This document shows, piece after piece, positions 5,925 to 6,113 of a DNA stretch of 6,113 nucleotides (position 1 is the first letter of the stretch; each line of letters begins with the position of its first letter). The stretch is taken from contig JAVRLS010000061.1 in the NCBI GenBank assembly GCA_031961205.1, positions 1 through 6,113 on the forward strand, given 5' to 3'. The position numbers and the translations under genes were made by a program. This stretch comes from JAVRLS01 sp031961205. GTDB lineage: Archaea; Thermoplasmatota; Thermoplasmata; Thermoplasmatales; Thermoplasmataceae. The notes beneath the pieces were generated by a model. It was not told the DNA's origin. It made no database searches and was given only the letters and a program-made list of their open reading frames with translations.

Positions 5925-5976
5925 ATTCCGATTTTTAATTTAAAAGTTTTGAACTTTTATTTATTGTAATCGGAAT
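5925..5976. terminator. Nested inverted repeats at the metG/rpoK convergent junction
   Basis: Outer arms ATTCCGATT (5925-5933) and AATCGGAAT (5968-5976) are perfect 9-bp complements. Inside them, TAAAAG (5941-5946) and CTTTTA (5954-5959) form a second stem with a 7-nt loop. On the plus strand the region also holds TTTTT at 5932-5936, right after the metG stop. It may act as a terminator for metG, perhaps in both directions. The repeats overlap the last codons of rpoK, so coding constraint also shapes them. Confidence 0.35.
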
Positions 5977-6113
5977 AACATCATTTTCAAATTCTATTGT
6001 TGCGATATCCACAGGGTCTATGATGTGCTTGGGAACATCTATAACTACCGGGGCCCCCATCGCAATTTGCAAAGCGCGAGCGCCTATAATCCTGGCTTTT
6101 TCAAATTTAGTAT
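5935..6113 (-). CDS. rpoK: DNA-directed RNA polymerase subunit K (Rpb6/omega homologue), 5' end cut by window edge
   Basis: The minus strand is open from the window edge to TAA at 5937-5935, giving 58 complete codons. The visible protein begins TKFE and continues with KARIIGARALQIAMGAP (residues 5-21 of the visible part), the signature of archaeal RpoK, eukaryotic Rpb6 and bacterial omega. This is followed by VVIDVP, a DP at visible residues 32-33, and VIPITI near the end. RpoK helps assemble and hold the largest subunit of RNA polymerase. Archaeal RpoK is small, so probably only the start codon and a few to some tens of residues are missing beyond 6113. The tail after PITI (NKSSKLLN) is somewhat longer than the short basic ends I recall for the family. 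It is convergent with metG, with 11 bp between stop codons. Recognised by reading the frame directly. Confidence 0.9.
   Translation of the reverse strand, partial: TKFEKARIIGARALQIAMGAPVVIDVPKHIIDPVDIATIEFENDVIPITINKSSKLLN

Overview
The window looks like chromosomal DNA of a Thermoplasmatales-type archaeon. The evidence is: two tRNA genes with no encoded CCA, a C-terminal part of the archaeal RNA polymerase subunit K (RpoK), an archaeal-type short methionyl-tRNA synthetase, AT-rich TATA-like promoters close to start codons, start sites with little or no Shine-Dalgarno sequence, and frequent AGG/AGA (Arg) and ATA (Ile) codons. The order-level assignment is inference; the archaeal assignment is much firmer.

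Layout. Positions 4-78 (minus) are tRNA-Ile(GAU). Positions 110-1078 (minus) encode a PP-loop tRNA 2-thiolation enzyme of the TtuA/Ncs6 (CTU1) family, ending 31 bp before the tRNA. Positions 1079-1310 are a divergent promoter region with several dyad symmetries. Positions 1311-3880 (plus) are a two-gene unit: AMP-forming acetyl-CoA synthetase (acs), then, 2 bp later, a SatP/AceTr-family acetate transporter starting at TTG. T-rich DNA (3914-3962) follows and probably ends that transcript. Positions 4003-4086 (minus) are tRNA-Ser(GGA), convergent with the acs unit. Positions 4289-5923 (plus) are metG with a GTG start. Positions 5935-6113 (minus) are the 3' part of rpoK, convergent with metG across an 11-bp gap and cut by the window edge.

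How the genes work together. acs and the transporter form a clear acetate uptake/activation module: the transporter moves acetate or acetic acid across the membrane and Acs converts it with ATP and CoA to acetyl-CoA. The other genes are translation and transcription housekeeping (two tRNAs, a tRNA-modifying enzyme, MetRS, RpoK).

I see no mobile element, CRISPR array, toxin-antitoxin pair or evidently undescribed system. The points most worth a second look are the dyads ahead of acs, the overlap of the thiolase stop codon with the likely tRNA-Ile promoter, lineage-type changes in conserved motifs (GLNLDD in the thiolase, half-lost zinc knuckles in MetRS), and an acetate uptake module in a probable acidophile.
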